A DNA stretch of 52,394 bases, from NCBI GenBank assembly GCA_905250885.1, contig CAJNOQ010000393.1:1-52394 (forward strand). The letters run 5' to 3'. Source of the DNA: Didymodactylos carnosus (taxonomy: Eukaryota; Rotifera; Eurotatoria; Philodinida; Philodinidae). Of this stretch, positions 48,285 to 52,394 are shown one piece after another (within the stretch, counting starts at the first letter, position 1; each line of letters begins with the position of its first letter). A program made the translations under genes and the position numbers. The notes under the pieces were generated by a model. That model ran no database searches. It saw only the letters and a list, made by a program, of their open reading frames with translations, and had not been told where the DNA came from.

Positions 48285-48650
48285 ATTTGAACTGGTCTTT
48301 TTGTAACATTTGTATTTTTCCAGAGGTTTTTCGTATTTTTGTTCGTGGTAGTTTTTGCTCTTTTTATGCTATGCACGTAAAACATTTTTTTCTTGGCGAA
48401 GTAATTGCATGAGTTTTGTTGCACACGTTTTGTAGGAAAGAAAAGCTAAATTGTTAACAGGACCGTTTCAAAGTAGTCTTATGTTCTTTCCTTGGATAAA
48501 TTGATCCGTTTTATTTTTTCGGTACATTTTGCATTTGGTTATTGGATAAAAAAATTGAGTCATTAGATGATCTGAGCATAACTGGCTTTGGAAAAGTCAA
48601 TTTTTATCCGTTATTCTCATGCCTCTAATTTATGTCCATTCCCATTTCAG
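48285..48650 (+). other. TMCO1 3' flank
   Basis: T-rich sequence after the TMCO1 stop, expected to include its 3' untranslated region. No canonical AATAAA was seen close to the stop. No coding frame is supported until the exon-like segment at 48,651. Confidence 0.4.
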
Positions 48651-48810
48651 CGATGACTGTTGTAATAAGGATATTTTTTCGATATATGAATTTTATTTTG
48701 ATATACGTACAGAAATGAAATGTGATCATTGTAAGGAATTGTTTAAAGCAGCAACTCGACACAAGAAGAGGAAAACATTTATGAAAAATGGATGTACTTT
48801 GTTTTTTTAA
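48651..48810 (+). pseudogene. Exon-like fragment with a CxxC pair
   Basis: It follows TCCCATTTCAG| and is open for about 52 codons to TAA. The product contains DDCCNKDIFSIYEFYF and MKCDHCKELFKAATRHKK; the CDHC pair with later His could be a small zinc-binding segment. No partner exon is identified. It may be a terminal exon of a relic gene or transposon. Confidence 0.35.
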
Positions 48811-49350
48811 TCAAGATGAATCGAAAACTAATTTTAAAGAGCTTTTTTGCTAACTTTTTCTGTAAAAATTAAGTGACCTTTACAACATGATTAAATGAAT
48901 GCTTTATTAAAAATAATGATTTTTTGTCAATTTGAGTGCTGAAAAGGTACTAGTACAATAGAAGATAACGAGCCTGAATGCCACATCGAGTTGTTTTTTT
49001 ATAAAATTTTCTCTTTATTGAAGCGTTTCTTTTTTGATGTTACTGTAGTGGAAGCTGCAAGTTGTTGCAATATTCTCTGCCAACTACGAGCGCATGGAGA
49101 ACAGAACATTTAAATCAGTCAATTTATTGAGCTCGTACTTCATGGGATGAGTAGCACAAATTTACAACGAACACTTTTCCATAAATTTTTGTTACTTAAT
49201 TTTAAGAGAAACCACTCCTCACACTAAAAAATAATGTGTTGCAGCTACTTAGAGAAAAATGTGTTGTAAGGGAATCTGTTGTAGTTACCGGGATCGCGAA
49301 AGATGCGCACGAGAAAATTGCGCACCGCGAAAGTTACCCACGAAGCAAGA
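48811..49350. other. Stretch without a supported gene
   Basis: Contains an ACACTAAAAAATAATGTGTTGCAG-like word near 49,219 that echoes ACACTAAAAAACAATGTGTCGCA near 43,078. This hints that the duplicated element extends further left than the 163-bp core. Otherwise nothing recognisable. Confidence 0.4.
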
Positions 49351-49513
49351 AATTCTTTCAAGAAAAAAATACTATGGAGTTCAAGAATTTGATATACAAC
49401 ACAGTTATTATCCAACATTTTGTTTATACTTCAAAAGATATTTATTCAAAAATATTGTGACATATTTTGATAATAGTGATAAATTTCATTACAAGATAAC
49501 ATTATGTGCTATT
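49351..49513 (+). repeat. Direct repeat copy B (163 bp), coding-like
   Basis: Partner of 43,486-43,648 with a single base difference. Here the open frame continues past the block (I-A-V-E-T-S-L-N-K-R-L) to a stop at 49,553-49,555, so this copy is the less damaged one. The shared word GCGCACCGCGAAAGTTA is at 49,320-49,336. The product family is not recognised. Confidence 0.8.
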
Positions 49514-49621
49514 GCTGTCGAAACAAGTTTAAATAAGCGTTTATCTAAATGTTAGTACTTTTTCGTTTTTGAAATGTTTGAAGTCTTCAAATGTTGATCA
49601 TGACCTCGTTGTAGTTGTCAC

Positions 49622-49825
49622 ATGGTCGACGATCAGATAAATATCAGTAAAAAGGTTAATTATATTCTAAAAGAAGAGCCATTATTTACGGATGATTCAG
49701 ATGATCAAAAACAGAAAATAAAATCGGCACTACATAAACATGAACTAGACATGAATCATCATATTGATTGGGATGGATTTAAAATTCTTTCCAGAGATTC
49801 AAGTAGTTACGTGTTATGTAATTAG
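49622..49825 (+). pseudogene. Probable tail of a GIY-YIG nuclease from a Penelope-like retroelement
   Basis: The 67-codon frame ends with SALHKHELDMNHHIDWDGFK and then ILSRDSSSY. This follows the pattern (S-A-L-x2-H, N-H-x-I-D-W-D, K-I-x-x-R) seen at the end of GIY-YIG endonuclease domains attached to Penelope-like reverse transcriptases. The GIY-YIG motif itself and the reverse transcriptase are not present nearby, so this is a fragment. The TAG follows where family members continue with a basic segment. The assignment is from motif memory and is moderate. Confidence 0.45.
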
Positions 49826-49903
49826 TTCAAGATAGAGTTATGTCAAGACTGTTACAACGAGTAGGTTCAGTAACACCAGTTGTCTTTTTAGTTTTCTTAA
49901 CAG

Positions 49904-50131
49904 GTATTTTCAAAAACTGCTCCAGCAAAAAACTCCCCTCAGCTAACCAATCAGTACATAGAGCTCTACAAAACGAGACATCTAGATGGTTCTAACATAT
50001 TTAACTCCAAAGTTATAAGCAATTTAATAATAAAACTGTTTGTAGAAAGTGGTAAAAAACTGGTTGACATCTCTATCTCAGACTTTTCTGAACTTCTCCT
50101 ACATAGAAAATGCTTAAACCATGAAGACTGA
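49904..50131 (+). pseudogene. Exon-like fragment, 75 codons
   Basis: It follows TTTTCTTAACAG| and is open for 75 codons to TGA. Composition is coding-like (SPQLTNQYIELYKTRHLDG, then LVDISISDFSELLLHRK). No Met start and no recognised family. It sits 80 bp after the nuclease-like fragment and may belong to the same relic. Confidence 0.35.
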
Positions 50132-50421
50132 CGTTCATATCCACAATAGCTAGATCTATTTCCTGTCATAAGTACTCAACATCCTCAACAAGTGCTATGG
50201 AAGTTTTAATCTACCTACTCTCTAAAATAATCCGTACTTTAAAAAACTAAAATGGCTTTTGAATTTGTCTGTTCATGTTAAAGTCAGGTTTTGATGGTAC
50301 TGACTTTAATTGAATTTCAAGTGTCTTTTTATAACAATACCATAAAGCATTAGAGAGTTATAAAACGACACTTGAAACTGTATGGAAGTCATTAAATCAT
50401 CCATCATTAACAGTGACATAC

Positions 50422-50646
50422 GTTTTTGGTCCGGATTTAAGACTTGAAATAGTTTTGAAAAAATGTCGTCGTGAAGCAGATCTCTGACCACCTCTTCTAG
50501 AGTACTTTTCGTTGCAACATATGCATTTGGCCGTGATACATCATTCTGAAGCTTCTCCGCGTAAGTTCGTAATGATGATTTGCCAGATATATTCGATTCG
50601 TCATCATCGTCTATATTATTTTCTCCGAGCTCAATCCCCCTATAAG
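50422..50646 (-). pseudogene. Candidate internal exon, 225 nt, phase 1-1
   Basis: GTGCCTCTTGTAG| precedes and |GTATGT follows; the interval is exactly 75 codons, open, and symmetric. The product includes an acidic start (NNIDDDDESN) and a helical region (TLEEVVRDLLHDDIFSKLF). The frame also runs on to a stop at 50,306 if the donor is not used. Neighbouring exons were not identified. Either part of a minus-strand gene whose other exons I missed, or a relic. Confidence 0.35.
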
Positions 50647-50789
50647 CTACAAGAGGCACAATAAGCACATAAGAGTGTTGAGATGTGATACCCGTTTGAC
50701 ATACACTGTATTTAGCTTGCATTCAAGGGAATGATAACAGGCTGTGTGTATCTAACAAACAAAATTAGCAAAATCTTTTTTCTTTTCAG

Positions 50790-50973
50790 ACAAAATGTTT
50801 TTAACTTTAACTTCAAGAAAATAGCTGACTGCACACACAGATTCGATCATACATTTACTTTTGACGAAAAAAGCCTTCTCGATCAATGGGACGAACTAGA
50901 GTTTTTAGTCGGCTCATGTCGTTTGCGAACTATAAACTGTGTTGTGCAGCTATATATGTATTCCCAACATTAG
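50790..50973 (+). pseudogene. Exon-like fragment
   Basis: After TCTTTTCAG| the frame is open to TAG. The product contains FTFDEKSLLDQWDELEFLV and LRTINCVVQLYMYS, a style reminiscent of leucine-rich F-box-type proteins, though not enough for assignment. No start or further exon was found. Confidence 0.3.
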
Positions 50974-51150
50974 AATCAGATTTTTTTGTCCTGTTTATTC
51001 AGCTCTAAAAAGCAGAAAGTTTACAGAAAATAAGTAATCGAATGTTTACTATCAACTGAGTTTTGTTAATGAATCGTTTAATTCATTTGTGAATCATGTT
51101 ACTGGAAAAAATGAAAATCTTTGTAAGTTCTTTAGCGAATCGCAAAAATG
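50974..51150. other. Short intergenic gap
   Basis: AT-rich sequence between the plus-strand exon-like fragment and the stop codon of the minus-strand beta-helix gene. It would hold the 3' untranslated region of the latter; no signal was recognised. Confidence 0.4.
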
Positions 51151-52274
51151 TTAACATGGACTGTTACTAGCACGAACTTGTTTAAAGTTATCGAACAGTA
51201 CTTTACCATAATTAAAGGTATGATAAAAATCATAGATCTTTGCTCTTATACCATTGCTCGTTGAAGCATTCCACCAGTTCATTGTCGCTGTTACATCATG
51301 TGGTGCTGCTTTGATTGTTGATGAGGTTAATGCAACATTTGCACTGGGGAGATTTAAATTCAAATTATTTATTGTCGATCGACTGATTAGTAGAGGTCTT
51401 GTAATTGGTGCACCTCCACCCTAAAAAATTGCGGATTCAGTAATGTGTCTGCCGAGAAAAAGTGTCTTGTATGTGACTAGATTACGTCTTCAAAATAATA
51501 GGTTCTATATGCCTTCAATGTGTCTACTGGAAGGCATATAGAAGTCACATTTAAGTCGCATAGAAGACATGCGAACGAGAAAAACTCTTAGTAGTCACAT
51601 TATCCCGCCTTCCATGTGTCTAAATTTTTAATCGAAGTCTTACACGAAATCAACATAAGAGGCCAACAAGGCTAATAACTAGTGTGTCTGTGTGGTTCAG
51701 TAGTGAATATATTCGTCTCGTAAGCGAATATAGATCGAGTTCAATTCTTGATAGGAACAAAAAAATTTTTAATGCGTCTTTTTCAGAAGACACATCAGAG
51801 CGACTTCAAAAAAGGCGCTGAAATATGACTAAATGGGATCCGATTTACGTGTCTTTAATGCGGCTAGAGCAAAGACGCTATAGTGTGACTACCAGATAAA
51901 GTCGCATCTTGTGTCTTCAAAGGAGACACTAAAATGCGGCTTTTTGGGATCCGACTTATGTGTCTTCCTAGAAGTTGCATTTTTTTTTAGAGTATATACT
52001 TCCTGTATATTGACATTGACCATTGTAGAATTATTAATTTGAACATTTGCCGAACAACAACCAATTGAAATACTTGATTGATGAACATTAGAAAAGCCAA
52101 TACTAATACCATAGTTATATGAATCAGAAATAATTCTGCTTGATCTAATTATACTATTCAAAATTGAAATTGGTTCACTTCGAGGATATTTACCGATAAC
52201 AGTTGAATTAAGGATTGTAGCATTTTTAACCGTGAGCGAAGCTAGTGTTTCATACACCGTTAAAAATCTGTGTT
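51151..52274 (-). CDS. Right-handed beta-helix-type protein, C-terminal part (partial gene)
   Basis: Two exons are visible. Exon about 52,274-52,000 (left acceptor uncertain: GAAG| at 52,275 or CAG| at 52,268) joins by GGAA|GTATAT to exon 51,420-51,151, phase 0, ending in TAA. The first exon has solenoid-like repeats (ISILNSIIRSSRIISDS; SSISIGCCSANVQINNSTM). The second has NWWNASTSNGIRAKIYDFY followed by NYGKVLF, typical of the W/Y-rich closing segment before the end of parallel beta-helix repeat proteins. These are usually extracellular or surface proteins with variable solenoids; a role here is unknown. The 5' part lies beyond the window. The intron (579 bp) is unusually long for such a gene and contains inserted repeats. 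Confidence 0.6.
51459..51990. repeat. Hairpin-rich insertion with repeated GTGTCT words inside the beta-helix intron
   Basis: GTGTCT or its complement AGACAC, and GTCGCAT/ATGCG(G/A)C, recur about every 30-60 bp on both strands. Clear hairpins are a 14-bp perfect stem 51,503-51,516/51,530-51,543, 51,772-51,780/51,787-51,795 with one wobble, and GTGTCT/AGACAC at 51,911-51,929. The block fills most of the intron and brackets the tRNA-like sequence. It resembles a MITE-type insertion or satellite-like array. Confidence 0.6.
51686..51758 (+). tRNA. tRNA-Thr(CGT)-like sequence, probably a pseudogene or SINE head
   Basis: An A-box-like TGGTTCAGTAGTG begins at 51,693 and a B-box-like GAGTTCAATTC at 51,737. 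The anticodon arm is TTCGT-CTCGTAA-GCGAA (51,712-51,728), giving anticodon CGT with the correct U33. The T-arm TCGAG-TTCAATT-CTTGA is intact apart from a wobble. The acceptor stem (GTCTGTG against TAGGAAC) has two mismatches and two wobbles, and the D-loop/variable spacing is irregular, so a working tRNA is doubtful. An A-run follows at once, as in tRNA-derived SINEs. It is on the opposite strand to the host gene. Confidence 0.5.
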
Positions 52275-52394
52275 CTTCAAAAAACAAAAAAAATTATCTT
52301 CATTTGTCCCCTATAGAGATCATATATGTGTTCTCCAAAGATTTGTACAACAAGAATCTTCAGTTTTCTGAAAAACAAAATCTTTGTTCTTTAA

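Noticed and set aside
1..52394. CRISPR array, rRNA genes, bacterial operons or telomere repeats
   Set aside because: No regularly spaced repeats with unique spacers, no rRNA-like sequence and no ribosome-binding-site gene starts. Microsatellites seen are simple AT, GA and TGAG tracts.

Overview
The window is eukaryotic nuclear DNA from an invertebrate animal. It is strongly AT-rich, with GT-AG introns, exons broken at consistent codon phases, and many Ser/Thr/Asn/Gln-rich coding stretches. A rotifer, perhaps bdelloid, is my best guess; it rests on the overall style and on a beta-helix protein type I associate with that group. It is an inference, not shown by a marker gene.

Region 1 (1-2,507) holds repeat sequence: one arm of a foldback family at the very start and a complete 310-bp foldback at 450-759, then AT-rich 3' flank.

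Region 2 (2,508-36,157, minus strand) is one giant gene. Thirteen coding exons join in frame across GT-AG junctions, plus one GC-AG junction, giving a 14,052-nt coding sequence of about 4,683 residues. The product is mostly low-complexity and probably disordered. It has a Cys cluster and His-rich and Arg-Ser stretches near the N-terminus, one ordered-looking block near residues 3250-3360, and a coiled coil near 4150-4280. I do not recognise the family; a cytoskeletal or scaffold role is only a guess. Every intron from the second to the eighth is phase 1, so each exon between them is a symmetric cassette. The introns, one over 9 kb, also hold several candidate phase-1 microexons of 9-36 nt and an 87-nt candidate exon.

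Region 3 (36,158-47,093) is the upstream flank of the giant gene followed by a repeat-rich zone. It contains three foldbacks (41,041-41,667; 43,692-44,007; 44,019-44,270), a short-repeat cluster, one copy of a 163-bp near-identical direct repeat, and isolated exon-like fragments.

Region 4 (47,094-48,284, plus strand) is a complete seven-exon TMCO1 gene, encoding the conserved ER membrane protein of 182 residues.

Region 5 (48,285-50,973) holds more gene and retroelement fragments: the second copy of the 163-bp repeat, and an ORF whose end resembles the tail of a GIY-YIG nuclease of Penelope-like retroelements.

Region 6 (51,151 to the window end, minus strand) is the 3' part of a right-handed beta-helix-type gene. 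Its last intron carries a tRNA-Thr-like sequence and a cluster of small hairpins built on GTGTCT words.
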